Shown one piece after another: positions 27,721 through 37,104 of a DNA stretch of 64,000 nucleotides. How positions within the stretch are numbered: position 1 is the first letter of the stretch; every line of letters begins with the position of its first letter. The stretch is taken from contig PHSP01000004.1 of the NCBI GenBank assembly GCA_002862125.1, positions 1 through 64,000 of the forward strand. The letters are read 5' to 3'. The DNA comes from Methylobacter sp. KS41 (GTDB lineage: Bacteria; Pseudomonadota; Gammaproteobacteria; Methylococcales; Methylomonadaceae). Made by a program: the position numbers and the translations under genes. The notes under the pieces are model-generated. The model did not search any database and was not told the DNA's origin. It saw only the letters and a program-made list of their open reading frames with translations.

Positions 27721-29412
27721 ATGCCCGACAAAAAAAAGTTAAAATTGGTCTTGTGCTGGCACATGCATCAACCGGAATATAGGGATTTACAAACCGGAGA
27801 GTTTAAATTGCCCTGGACATATCTTCATGTCATTAAGGACTACATTGACATGGTTGCTCACCTGGAAGCGTCGCCCGAAGCTAAAGCGGTTGTCAATTTT
27901 GCACCCATTTTACTGGAACAAATTGAAGAATACGCCAATCAGGTCAATGGTTATTTACGACTTGGCAATTCAATCTCGGATCCTTTGCTGGCTGCTCTGA
28001 TTGCTCCAACTATTCCTGAAGATGCCGAAGATCGTTGGCAGCTGGTTAAAGACTGTCTGCGTGCCAATAGAGACAGACAAATCAACCGCTATCCGGCCTT
28101 CAAAAAACTGGCTGAAATGACAGAGTGGCTTGAACAGCATTACGAATCACTGAGTTATGTCAATGCCCAGTTTTATTATGATATATTGGTCTGGTATCAT
28201 CTGGCCTGGATGGGAGAAACAGTTAAATTAACCGATAGCCGGGTAAAGCACTTAATTGAAAAAGGTTCTGGTTATAGTTTGCACAATCGAGTTGAAATCG
28301 TGCAAATTATTGGAGAACTGCTGGCAAATGTGCTCCGCCGCTATAAGGTGTTAGCCAGAAAAGGGCAGATCGAGCTTTCGGTAACGCCTTATGCCCATCC
28401 CATTATACCGCTGTTGCTGGACTTTAAATCCGCGCACGAAGCAATGCCGGACGCGCCTTTGCCGGATTTGGATGTTTATCCGGGCGGAGAAGAACGGGTG
28501 AGATGGCACCTTGAAAAAGCAGTGCAAACCTTTAAGCGTTTTTTTGGCTCTAAACCAAAAGGATGCTGGCCGTCAGAGGGTAGTATCAGCGGCCAGACGC
28601 TGGAGATACTGAGTGATTTCGGCTTTCATTGGACTGCAAGTGGCGGCTCCGTTCTGCAAAACAGTTTAAATCAGCCTGAAAATATGGAACCATCAGGAAT
28701 ACACCATCCCTTTAAACTAAAAAATACAAAAATTGCCTGCTTTTTCCGGGATGACGGCTTATCAGACCTTATAGGTTTTGAATATTCAAAGTGGCACGCA
28801 AATGATGCGATTAGTGATTTGATTCATCATCTGGAAAATATTGCAGCTCACGAACCCGGCAATAAAGTGGTTTCAATTATCATGGATGGCGAAAACGCCT
28901 GGGAATATTTCCCGGATAACGGCTATCATTTTCTAAGCGCCTTATATAGCCGGTTAGCTAGTCATCCGGGAATTGAATTGACCACTTTCTCGGACTGTCT
29001 GAAAAGCAAAGCCGTTGTTAAACCCTTATCCAGATTGGTTTCAGGCAGTTGGGTTTACGGGACATTCTCAACCTGGATAGGGTCTCCGGACAAAAATCGT
29101 GGCTGGGATATGTTGGGCGATGTAAAATATGCGTTCGATAAAGCCTTGGCGGCCAACCGGTTAACCGACAAACAAATTCAGCATGCTGAGTTTCAGCTTG
29201 CTGTGTGTGAAGGTTCCGACTGGTTCTGGTGGTTTGGCGATTATAATCCGGGCGAAGCGGTCAGCAGCTTTGAGAAACAATTCCGGCTTAATTTGGCTAA
29301 TCTGTATCGATTATTAGGCGAAGAGCCACCAGCTTATCTGGCACTGTCATTTACCCAAGGTTCTGGTGATCCAGCCATGGGCGGAGCAATGCGGCCAGGC
29401 GTAGAACACTAA
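27721..29412 (+). CDS. Glycoside hydrolase family 57 enzyme
   Basis: This 563-residue cytoplasmic protein belongs to GH57. The opening motif VLCWHMHQPEYRD is the first conserved GH57 region. The presumed nucleophile Glu is in GCWPSEGSISGQTLEIL, and the presumed acid/base Asp is in SIIMDGENAWEYFPDNGYHF; SDWFWWFGDYNPG lies in the C-terminal domain. GH57 includes alpha-amylases, 4-alpha-glucanotransferases, amylopullulanases and branching enzymes, and sequence alone does not choose between them. Its position between glgC and malQ, 16 bp before the latter, points to glycogen or maltodextrin processing. Confidence 0.92.
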   Translation: MPDKKKLKLVLCWHMHQPEYRDLQTGEFKLPWTYLHVIKDYIDMVAHLEASPEAKAVVNFAPILLEQIEEYANQVNGYLRLGNSISDPLLAALIAPTIPEDAEDRWQLVKDCLRANRDRQINRYPAFKKLAEMTEWLEQHYESLSYVNAQFYYDILVWYHLAWMGETVKLTDSRVKHLIEKGSGYSLHNRVEIVQIIGELLANVLRRYKVLARKGQIELSVTPYAHPIIPLLLDFKSAHEAMPDAPLPDLDVYPGGEERVRWHLEKAVQTFKRFFGSKPKGCWPSEGSISGQTLEILSDFGFHWTASGGSVLQNSLNQPENMEPSGIHHPFKLKNTKIACFFRDDGLSDLIGFEYSKWHANDAISDLIHHLENIAAHEPGNKVVSIIMDGENAWEYFPDNGYHFLSALYSRLASHPGIELTTFSDCLKSKAVVKPLSRLVSGSWVYGTFSTWIGSPDKNRGWDMLGDVKYAFDKALAANRLTDKQIQHAEFQLAVCEGSDWFWWFGDYNPGEAVSSFEKQFRLNLANLYRLLGEEPPAYLALSFTQGSGDPAMGGAMRPGVEH

Positions 29413-29428
29413 CTAGAGATCACTACGA

Positions 29429-30904
29429 GTGAATAACCTTTTAAACAAACGCCGCGCAGGCGTCCTGCTGCATATCACCTCGCTGCCGGGTACGAGCGAG
29501 CGAGGCGAGTTAGGTCAAGAAGCCTATAATTTTGTCAATTTTCTTCATGATTCCGGGGTTAGCGTATGGCAAACATTGCCATTAGGCATGCCCCATAGGG
29601 ATGGTTCTCCTTATCAATGTTTATCCGCTCATGCCGGCAATCCTGACTTGATTGATATTGACGGGCTAGTGAAACTGGGCTGGTTACAATTATCCGAGCA
29701 GTGCGAAGAATGCCGGAAAACACCGGAGGGCTACAAAAGCTGTTTGCTGGCAAAAGCTTATCATGGATTTTTAGAACGCGCTGAACGCCGGGATTGGGAC
29801 GAATTTGCACATTTTTGTCAGGAAAAGGCATTTTGGCTCGATGATTTTACGTTATTTATAGCCCTTAGAAACGTATTTAATCAACAATGCTGGAACCAAT
29901 GGCCTGAGCCTTTCAAGGAAAGGGATCCAAAATCACTCAGGGAAGCGCGACACCGGTTATCAACGGCAATAGAAGAGATTAAATTCGAGCAATATGTCTT
30001 TTTCCGGCAATGGATGGCATTAAAAGCTTATGCCAATGAGCATGGCGTGCTGTTGTTTGGCGACATTCCTATTTTTGTATCTTATGACAGCTCTGATGTC
30101 TGGGCCAACCGGAAGGTTTTTAAACTCGATGAATCAGGGGAGATGTTAGTAGTCGCGGGCGTGCCGCCTGATTATTTTTCCGCAACCGGTCAGCGCTGGG
30201 GCAACCCGCATTATGATTGGAATTATCTGAAGAACACCTGGTTTAATTGGTGGATTGAACGGATGCAAACCCAGCTTGAACAGTTTGACATTCTCCGTAT
30301 CGATCATTTTCGCGGACTGGAGGCGGCGTGGGAAATACCAGCCGATGAGCCTACCGCCCAGAATGGCCAATGGGTTAAAGCCCCGGGAAAAGCCTTATTG
30401 AAGGCAATAAAAGCAAAACTAGGTTCGATTCCCCTGGTGGCTGAAGATCTCGGAATAATTACCGATGAAGTTGAAGCATTAAGAGATGAATTCAATTTAC
30501 CCGGCATGAAGATTTTACAGTTTGCCTTTGGCAGCGGACCTGAAAATCCTTATTTACCTGACCATTACGAAAGGAACTGTGTTGTTTATACAGGCACTCA
30601 TGATAACAATACGACTTTAGGCTGGACGCACGCTCTCAATGACTATGAGAGAAACCACGCGTGCGAATATCTGGGTAATCCGTCAATTCCACTGCATTGC
30701 GCGCTCATTCAATCCGCATTGAGATCGGTAGCCAATCTTGCCGTTATCCCGATGCAGGATATTCTTGAACTGGGTTCCGAAGCCCGGATGAACACACCGG
30801 GCACTACAGTAGGCAACTGGAAGTGGCGTTTTCAGTGGGATCAACTGCCGCATGAACGAGCCAGCCGTTTTGCGCATCTGGTATCGCTATATAGCCGGAA
30901 TTGA
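29429..30904 (+). CDS. malQ: 4-alpha-glucanotransferase (amylomaltase)
   Basis: This 491-residue GH77 enzyme transfers alpha-1,4-glucan segments between maltodextrins. Seen motifs are ITSLPGTSERGELGQEA, FGDIPIFVSYDSSDVWAN, PPDYFSATGQRWGNPHYDW, the nucleophile Asp in ILRIDHFRGLEAAWEIP, the Glu in LVAEDLGIITDEV and the stabilising Asp in TGTHDNNTTLGW. Translation starts at a GTG (29429), 16 bp after the GH57 stop. It closes the rightward glycogen unit and is followed by a terminator-like hairpin. Confidence 0.95.
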   Translation: MNNLLNKRRAGVLLHITSLPGTSERGELGQEAYNFVNFLHDSGVSVWQTLPLGMPHRDGSPYQCLSAHAGNPDLIDIDGLVKLGWLQLSEQCEECRKTPEGYKSCLLAKAYHGFLERAERRDWDEFAHFCQEKAFWLDDFTLFIALRNVFNQQCWNQWPEPFKERDPKSLREARHRLSTAIEEIKFEQYVFFRQWMALKAYANEHGVLLFGDIPIFVSYDSSDVWANRKVFKLDESGEMLVVAGVPPDYFSATGQRWGNPHYDWNYLKNTWFNWWIERMQTQLEQFDILRIDHFRGLEAAWEIPADEPTAQNGQWVKAPGKALLKAIKAKLGSIPLVAEDLGIITDEVEALRDEFNLPGMKILQFAFGSGPENPYLPDHYERNCVVYTGTHDNNTTLGWTHALNDYERNHACEYLGNPSIPLHCALIQSALRSVANLAVIPMQDILELGSEARMNTPGTTVGNWKWRFQWDQLPHERASRFAHLVSLYSRN

Positions 30905-30912
30905 TTTAAGAG

Positions 30913-30953
30913 CAGGTTCAAGGTATGCTTTTTAGAAACTTCGAACCTGTTTT
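30913..30953 (+). terminator. Terminator after malQ, likely bidirectional
   Basis: CAGGTTC (30913-30919) and GAACCTG (30943-30949) form a stem followed by TTTT, between the convergent malQ and xoxJ-like genes. Confidence 0.6.
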
Positions 30954-30955
30954 AT

Positions 30956-31810
30956 TCAATCATCATCAGACGCAACTTCTTTCGTAAGCGGTAATAAAGG
31001 AATATTGTAACTCGCTATTATGGCGTGAATTTTCTTTGCATTGGTCGCAATCAACTTGTCAAGCTCGGCTTTTCTTGTCTTGTCGCCATTCCGGACCCCC
31101 ATCGCCATGGCAAAATCAAACTTTATTCCCGGCGTTGATTTCATCGGAATCATGTTATAGCTGTTCTTTGGACTCTGTGCAGTCACGTATGCCGCCATTG
31201 GCCCCCACAATATAACCATATCAATTTTCCTGGCTTTAAAATCCTTACCTATCTGCATAGCCACATTATTCTCACTATCGCCGGACATCGATTGATAAGG
31301 AATGCCTTGATCGAGCAAACCATTTTGTTGCAGCCAGGCAGTTCCAGGGCCGCGATCGAACATGGCAATCTTTAAAGCTTCCTGTCTTTGCAAAGGCAAC
31401 CCGGTTAGTTGATTTGCGTCCTTAATATCATCCCAACCGCGCCCTTTTGCAATCAACAGCACATAAGTCGACTTATAATAAGGAACAGTGGTTAAAGTCA
31501 AATCATAACCCGCCGGAACCCCCATCACTATGTCGCACTTATACTTGTCACTATCAGCATCCCATTCATTTACCGGCGCTGTCAGGGTATTGCGAATAAA
31601 GCCAATCCGCTGCGCAAACCAGGTGTACTCAAGTTTTTGCCCCAGCTCCCTGGCAAATAATTCGGCAATTTTGTTTTCAAAACCGTCTTTATTCTTGGTT
31701 GAATAAGGCGGGTTTAGCGGATCAGCGCAAACCTTGAATTTTTCTTCCGCCGAAGCCGGAAACAAAATTGCAGCTAAACATAGCCCTGCAATTATCTTTG
31801 TAACGCTCAT
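30956..31810 (-). CDS. MxaJ/XoxJ-like periplasmic binding protein
   Basis: This protein of 284 residues from the ATG at 31810 (AAGGAC upstream) is chosen over a longer frame from 31840 because it puts the Sec signal peptide (IIAGLCLAAILFPASAEE) at the very start. The mature part is a solute-binding fold with FKVCADPLNPPYSTKNKDGF and VMGVPAGYDLTLTTVPYYKS, typical of MxaJ/XoxJ and of proteins annotated as quinoprotein-dehydrogenase-associated ABC-type binding proteins. XoxJ and MxaJ assist pyrroloquinoline-quinone methanol dehydrogenases in the periplasm. No xoxF, xoxG or mxaF lies in this window, so this is an orphan copy. Confidence 0.85.
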   Translation of the reverse strand: MSVTKIIAGLCLAAILFPASAEEKFKVCADPLNPPYSTKNKDGFENKIAELFARELGQKLEYTWFAQRIGFIRNTLTAPVNEWDADSDKYKCDIVMGVPAGYDLTLTTVPYYKSTYVLLIAKGRGWDDIKDANQLTGLPLQRQEALKIAMFDRGPGTAWLQQNGLLDQGIPYQSMSGDSENNVAMQIGKDFKARKIDMVILWGPMAAYVTAQSPKNSYNMIPMKSTPGIKFDFAMAMGVRNGDKTRKAELDKLIATNAKKIHAIIASYNIPLLPLTKEVASDDD

Positions 31811-31935
31811 TTTGTGTCCTTGTATAAATTGAAAAACCATTACAAAGAGGGTTTAACTGTACAACTATCCCCGGTTAAAACACCTCTTGCAATAAAATAC
31901 TGGCCTTAATTGAAACCAAGCCTATAGTAATTTCA

Positions 31936-34074
31936 CTAAAAGCTAAGCCACCCTGAACCAAATGAAGTCGCAAAAACAAGACTGACTATGGACATTAATT
32001 TGATCAGAATGTTTAGAGACGGGCCGCTGGTATCTTTGAAAGGGTCGCCTACGGTGTCGCCGACTACCGCTGCTTTATGGGCATCGGAGCCTTTGCCGCC
32101 GTATTGTCCGGTTTCAATCCACTTCTTAGCGTTGTCCCATGCGCCGCCGGCGTTGGCCATCATCACCGCCAGCAAAAAGCCGGAAGACATAGTGCCAACC
32201 AGGAGACCAGCAAGGGCTTCTTTCCCCAGAATAAAGCCAACAACCAGGGGCACAACGACCGCCAATGAACCCGGCAAAATCATTTCACGCAGAGCGCTTT
32301 CAGTACTGATGGCGATGCAGGTTTTGTAGTCGGGCTCTCCAGTGCCATCCATCAAGCCGGGAATCACATTGAACTGCCTGCGCACCTCCAGCACAATCTC
32401 GTGCGCCGCCTTGCCGACAGCCATCATGGTCAATGCCGAAAAAAGATACGGCATCATCGCGCCAATAAGAATACCGGGAAGCATGGTTGGTCCGAGGATA
32501 TTCAGATTGTCAATTTTTGCGGCTGTTACATAAGCGGCCAGTAAGGCTAAAGCGGTCAATATTGCCGAACCAATGGCAAAGCCCTTGCCGGTAGCCGCTG
32601 TGGTATTGCCAAGACTATCCAAAGCATCGGTACGTTGACGCACCTCATCGGGCAGATGACTCATTTCAGCAATGCCACCCGCATTATCAGCCACCGGACC
32701 ATAGGCATCGGTCGCCAGAGTGACGCCGAGCGTGCTTAACATGCCTACCCCGGCCACCGCTACGGCATAAAGACCGGAAGCAATGGTGCCATCAGCCTTA
32801 TAACCCAGCCATATACTTAACAAAATAGCCACGGCGACAATCAACACCGGCAATACCGTGCTCATCATGCCGGCTGCCAAGCCTTGAATAATCGTGGTGG
32901 CCGCGCCGGTTTGCGTCGCGTTGGCAATTGCTTGCGTCGGTTTTTCAGTATAGGAAGTAAAGTATTCGGTCGCATAGGCAATGGCGTTACCCGCGACCAA
33001 GCCCACCAAAATAACCAGCCAATAATTAAAGCTGACGCCCGAAATTAACACTGTCAGCAAAGTCAGCGCCAACACCACGACTGAAGCCCCCCAAACGGAA
33101 CGCCGCAAGGCTGTCAGCAAATCTTCAAGGCTGGCATTTTCGTTTATCCTTGCCACTTGCTTCCTGAGAAAATGGGTGACGCGGCCGGTAACGGACATAT
33201 CCTCATAGGCGACTGCCAATGAAACGTTTTGCTCTTCGCCGATCACCATATAAATGCCAAAAAGGCTGGACATGACGCCTACGGCGGCAACCAGGAAGGG
33301 CAGCCCAATAAAAGCGGCGGCTGAATCAGAGCCCAATGCCGCCCCCAGCGTTGCCGCGGCAATAATGGAGCCGCTATAGCTTTCAAACAAGTCCGCGCCC
33401 ATACCGGCGACATCACCAACATTGTCGCCGACATTATCGGCAATTACCGCCGGATTGCGAGGATCATCTTCAGGAATGCCCTTTTCGACTTTACCGACAA
33501 GATCAGCGCCGACATCGGCTGCTTTAGTGTAGATGCCCCCGCCGACTCTGGCAAAAAGCGCTATACTGCTGGCGCCAAAACCAAAACCGGTTATATAGGT
33601 CAATTGCGCCGGATTGCCGGTAAATATAAGATATAAAACGGTCATGCCGATAAGGCTGAAGCTCACTACAGCCATCCCCATAATCGCGCCGCTGCCAAAG
33701 GCGACCCGTAATCCTTCATGCAGCCCCCGGCTGGCGGCCGCGGCGGTGCGGACGTTGGCGCGCACGGCCACATACATCCCCAGATAGCCTGCTCCTGCCG
33801 ATGCAATCGCGCCAACTACAAAACAAAGCGCGGTCTGCCACTGCAAAAACAGGGTAATGACCGTGGCGACAATAACCACGAAAATCGCTATAACGCGATA
33901 TTCGCGCGATAAAAAGGCCCCTGCCCCATCCTGAATAGCCGTAGCAATTTTCCGCATTACGGCATTGCCTTGATCATGACTTAAAACCCGCTGTGTTTGC
34001 CAAAGTACAAAACCGACGCCAACAATACCCATTAATAATGCAATGATAACCGATGCAGTTGCCTGTAACATCAT
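31936..34074 (-). CDS. hppA: Membrane-bound proton/sodium-pumping pyrophosphatase
   Basis: This 712-residue protein of about 16 helices hydrolyses pyrophosphate to pump cations. It has the substrate motifs [39 protein letters not shown] and, at the C-terminus, [19 protein letters not shown]. The segment [18 protein letters not shown] has Ala where potassium-independent enzymes have Lys, so it should belong to the potassium-dependent class. That class contains both sodium and proton pumps, so the ion is not settled here. Methanotrophs often use pyrophosphate in central metabolism. The start ATG at 34074 has an in-frame second Met immediately after it. Confidence 0.95.
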   Translation of the reverse strand: MMLQATASVIIALLMGIVGVGFVLWQTQRVLSHDQGNAVMRKIATAIQDGAGAFLSREYRVIAIFVVIVATVITLFLQWQTALCFVVGAIASAGAGYLGMYVAVRANVRTAAAASRGLHEGLRVAFGSGAIMGMAVVSFSLIGMTVLYLIFTGNPAQLTYITGFGFGASSIALFARVGGGIYTKAADVGADLVGKVEKGIPEDDPRNPAVIADNVGDNVGDVAGMGADLFESYSGSIIAAATLGAALGSDSAAAFIGLPFLVAAVGVMSSLFGIYMVIGEEQNVSLAVAYEDMSVTGRVTHFLRKQVARINENASLEDLLTALRRSVWGASVVVLALTLLTVLISGVSFNYWLVILVGLVAGNAIAYATEYFTSYTEKPTQAIANATQTGAATTIIQGLAAGMMSTVLPVLIVAVAILLSIWLGYKADGTIASGLYAVAVAGVGMLSTLGVTLATDAYGPVADNAGGIAEMSHLPDEVRQRTDALDSLGNTTAATGKGFAIGSAILTALALLAAYVTAAKIDNLNILGPTMLPGILIGAMMPYLFSALTMMAVGKAAHEIVLEVRRQFNVIPGLMDGTGEPDYKTCIAISTESALREMILPGSLAVVVPLVVGFILGKEALAGLLVGTMSSGFLLAVMMANAGGAWDNAKKWIETGQYGGKGSDAHKAAVVGDTVGDPFKDTSGPSLNILIKLMSIVSLVFATSFGSGWLSF

Positions 34075-34466
34075 ACCCCCTCACTCTTATAATTATGTGT
34101 CAAATAGCCGGTAACCCCGCGCCATTTATGATTTTTTTCATTTTCTAATAGTTATATTCTCTCACCAACTCCTCTCCGCGTTTCATTACCGGCATTTGTA
34201 ATCGATAAAATTTTTTTGAGAAAATCCCCGGACACATCGTTGAATTCATCCTCCAAGGGAGGCTGCCACCGGTCCGTCATCACCCGTTGAATTTCATTTT
34301 TTGGGTTAACGTACCCTGAAAAATTGATATGCCGGTTTTTAAACTCAACACGGTTTCTTCAACAAAGCGATTGATTATAACGTATAAATGCTTATATGGT
34401 TTCGAACCAATCATGGAGAAGATTCAACCAGCGGTTTGTATTGCCTTTCAGATGGGCTTCAAACGT
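34075..34466. other. Intergenic region upstream of hppA
   Basis: These 392 bp lie between the end of pilU and the hppA start, both on the minus strand, and should contain the hppA promoter. A short perfect palindrome CCTCCAAGGGAGG lies at 34250-34262. I see no gene and no riboswitch I recognise. Plus-strand frames here and into pilU are shadows. Confidence 0.45.
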
Positions 34467-35642
34467 TTATTCTTTGTCGCTTCCTTCTGTTTCTTCATCT
34501 TTCTGGATGGCTTCGAGGGAAAACTTTCCAAGCAAATCGTTTTTTGATATGTCAGTTGAATTATCTGAGGATGAGGAGCCAAGCCCGGAACTTAGATTGA
34601 TTTTTAACTTGAGGTTATTTGGCGAATCCGAATTTTGCAGCGCCTCTTCCAATGAAATTGTGCCTTCTTTAAACAGTCTGAGCAAATGGCTGTCGAAAGT
34701 CTGCATGCCGACATTTTCTGACTTTTCCATGGCTTCTTTTATAGCATGGATATCGCCTTTTTGGATTAAATCTCGAATCAGTTGCGTACCCAGCAATATC
34801 TCAATAGCAGCCGTGCGTTTGCCGTCAGTGGTTGGCACCAGTCTTTGCGAGACAAAGGCTTTCAGATTAAGCGACAAATCCAGTAATAATTGATTGCGGC
34901 GTTCTTCCGGGAAGAAATTGATGATTCTGTCGAGCGCCTGATTTGAGTTATTGGCATGCAAAGTTGAAAGACATAAATGACCGGTTTCCGCAAACGCCAG
35001 AGCATGCTCCATGGTCTCCCGTGAGCGGATTTCACCGATCAGAATGACATCGGGCGCCTGACGCAGGGTATTCTTTAGGGCATCTTCGTAACTCAGAGTA
35101 TCAACACCCACTTCGCGCTGATTTACCAGCGATTTTTTGTGCGGATGCAGGTATTCGATAGGGTCTTCAATAGTGATAATATGACCGGAGACATTGCTGT
35201 TGCGGTAGTCAATGAGCGCCGCCAGCGAGGTTGATTTCCCTGAACCTGTCCCGCCGACAAACAATATCAATCCGCGCTTTTCCATAATGGACTTTTTCAG
35301 AATGGGCGGCAGTCCCAGCTTATCGGCATTGGGAATTTCCATCTTGATATTGCGGATGACCAGAGCATAGCTGTTGCGCTGCTTAAAAATATTGACCCTG
35401 AAACGGCCAACTCCAGGTTCCGAAATTGCCAGGTTCATTTCAGGAATATGTTCAAAGGCTTTTTGCTGATCTTCGTCCATCAGGCTATAAGCGATTTCCT
35501 TTATCCGGGCCGGCGTCAGTTTAACATTGTCCAGCGGTTTGAGAGCGCCCTCGAATTTGCCTGCCGGCGGCGCATCCATGGTTAAATAAAGATCAGAACC
35601 GTTATGATGGGCGAGGATTTTCAAATAATCTTTAAATTCCAT
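34467..35642 (-). CDS. pilU: Type IV pilus retraction ATPase PilU
   Basis: This PilT/PilU-family ATPase of 391 residues starts at the ATG at 35642 (MEFKDYLKILAHHNGSDLY, the usual PilU opening); an ORF extension to 35756 is not family-like. The PAS-like N-terminal domain is followed by Walker A (GGTGSGKST), the Asp box (TIEDPIEYLH), Walker B (VILIGEIRSRET) and the His box (GHLCLSTLHAN). The last 45 residues are a Ser-rich and then acidic tail. PilU works with PilT as an accessory retraction motor at the inner-membrane base of type IV pili. No pilT lies nearby in the window. Confidence 0.92.
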   Translation of the reverse strand: MEFKDYLKILAHHNGSDLYLTMDAPPAGKFEGALKPLDNVKLTPARIKEIAYSLMDEDQQKAFEHIPEMNLAISEPGVGRFRVNIFKQRNSYALVIRNIKMEIPNADKLGLPPILKKSIMEKRGLILFVGGTGSGKSTSLAALIDYRNSNVSGHIITIEDPIEYLHPHKKSLVNQREVGVDTLSYEDALKNTLRQAPDVILIGEIRSRETMEHALAFAETGHLCLSTLHANNSNQALDRIINFFPEERRNQLLLDLSLNLKAFVSQRLVPTTDGKRTAAIEILLGTQLIRDLIQKGDIHAIKEAMEKSENVGMQTFDSHLLRLFKEGTISLEEALQNSDSPNNLKLKINLSSGLGSSSSDNSTDISKNDLLGKFSLEAIQKDEETEGSDKE

Positions 35643-35763
35643 GGCAAATTCAATATCAAAGAAAAATGTGAGGCCCTTAAGTTTATGCCATGAACCATAG
35701 AAGTTAAAGCCATGGTAGAAAATAACCGGGTATAATATGGCGATTTTTTGATACAAGGGCGTT

Positions 35764-36807
35764 ATGACTAAACAAAGAAAAGCAGTGGCATTGATTTCCG
35801 GCGGACTGGATTCAATGCTGGCTGCAAAAACTGTAATAGAACAGGGCGTTCACGTTGAAGGCATTAATTTTTTTACGGGTTTTTGCGTAGAAGGTCATAC
35901 TCATGCTATTCGCAAAAAAGAAAAAGCCAAGCCCAAACGCAATAACGCCCTATGGGTAGCCGAACAGTTAGGGATAAAACTGCATATTGTCGATGTTATC
36001 GAAGAATATAAAAATGTATTGATTAACCCGAAGCACGGTTATGGCGCGCACATGAACCCTTGCCTGGATTGCAAGATTTTCATGGTTAATAAAGCCCGCC
36101 AGTGGATAGCTGAAAATGCTTTTGACTTTATTATCACGGGTGAAGTCATCGGCCAAAGACCCATGTCGCAACGTAAATCTACAATGCCGATAGTAGCGAA
36201 GCAGTCGGGCGCTGATGATTTATTATTACGTCCCTTGTGCGCGAAGAATTTACCGTCAACATTGCCGGAACGCGAAGGCTGGGTCGATAGAGAAAAACTG
36301 CATGACATTACCGGACGTTCGCGCAAGCCGCAGATGGCGATGGCAGAGCAATTTGGATTTGAGGATTATGCCCAGCCCGCAGGCGGCTGCTGTTTTCTGA
36401 CCGATAAAAATTACTCAGCCAAACTGGTTGATTTATGGCAAGCGCAAGGCAATAAAGACTATGAACTGGACGATGTGATGCTTTTAAAAGTCGGCCGGCA
36501 TATTCGCCCGCAACCGAATTTTAAATTAATCGTAGCGCGCGAAGAAGGTGAAGGGCGATTCCTGCAGGGTTATAAACATGAATATATCAGTATGAGCTGT
36601 TTAAGCCACAGCGGGCCTTTAGTGCTGTTGGACGGCTCGCCTTCCGCGGAGGATTTGTATTTGGCCGCCAGAATTACCGCCCGTTTCGGTCAGGGTCGGG
36701 ACGCCGAACACGTCGATATTAATATTATGAACAAGGATGGATCGGAACGGACGCTTCAGGTTAAACCCTTAAAAAAAGAAGAAATGCCCGAGAAATGGTA
36801 CATTTAA
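35764..36807 (+). CDS. PP-loop ATPase, MnmA/ThiI-like, with NFACT-R-like domain
   Basis: This 347-residue protein begins with a PP-loop ATP-pyrophosphatase motif (LISGGLDSMLAAK). It continues with MNPCLDCKIFMVNKA, a CxxC typical of sulfur-transfer members, then ITGEVIGQRPMSQ and GGCCFLTDK. Residues about 235-347 resemble the NFACT-R RNA-binding module found at the C-terminus of this subgroup. It resembles tRNA thiouridylases (MnmA, ThiI) but is not a standard one. A TusA-like sulfur carrier follows 60 bp downstream, supporting a sulfur-transfer role, probably on RNA. It is divergent from pilU and starts an operon with tusA-like, CDF and argJ. Confidence 0.85.
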   Translation: MTKQRKAVALISGGLDSMLAAKTVIEQGVHVEGINFFTGFCVEGHTHAIRKKEKAKPKRNNALWVAEQLGIKLHIVDVIEEYKNVLINPKHGYGAHMNPCLDCKIFMVNKARQWIAENAFDFIITGEVIGQRPMSQRKSTMPIVAKQSGADDLLLRPLCAKNLPSTLPEREGWVDREKLHDITGRSRKPQMAMAEQFGFEDYAQPAGGCCFLTDKNYSAKLVDLWQAQGNKDYELDDVMLLKVGRHIRPQPNFKLIVAREEGEGRFLQGYKHEYISMSCLSHSGPLVLLDGSPSAEDLYLAARITARFGQGRDAEHVDINIMNKDGSERTLQVKPLKKEEMPEKWYI

Positions 36808-36876
36808 CGGGTATAAGGTTAAAGGCGAACGGTCAAAAGCCTAAATCCATATATCCTGATTTAAACCTTGTTTATC

Positions 36877-37104
36877 ATGAATAAAGAAACGCTAAATGCA
36901 CGACGGTTACTGTGCCCTCTCCCCGTCATACGCACCCAGGATAAAGTTAAACAACTCCGGCCCGGCGACCAGTTGGAGGTTATTTGCACCGATCCCGGCG
37001 TCATGCAGGATATTCCGGCGTGGTGCCGCATTAACGGACATAAAGTCTTGGAAACCTTTTCCTTAAATCACGAGTATATTATTATCCTTGAAGTAGGCGT
37101 GTAA
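36877..37104 (+). CDS. TusA-family sulfur carrier protein
   Basis: This 75-residue protein starts at the ATG at 36877; an upstream TTG would add three residues. It has the signature RLLCPLPVIRTQDKV, with the persulfide-carrying Cys in CPxP, and a typical DPGVMQDIPAWCRINGH segment. TusA proteins relay sulfane sulfur to tRNA thiolation and other pathways. The upstream PP-loop gene is the obvious partner. Its TAA overlaps the CDF start by one base (TAATG). Confidence 0.9.
   Translation: MNKETLNARRLLCPLPVIRTQDKVKQLRPGDQLEVICTDPGVMQDIPAWCRINGHKVLETFSLNHEYIIILEVGV

Noticed and set aside
34075-34466. Possible riboswitch or leader RNA upstream of hppA
   Set aside because: Only a 13-base palindrome was found, and no known riboswitch consensus could be matched by eye.
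34396-34893. 165-codon plus-strand frame
   Set aside because: It is antisense to the conserved C-terminal part of pilU and has no protein-like features.
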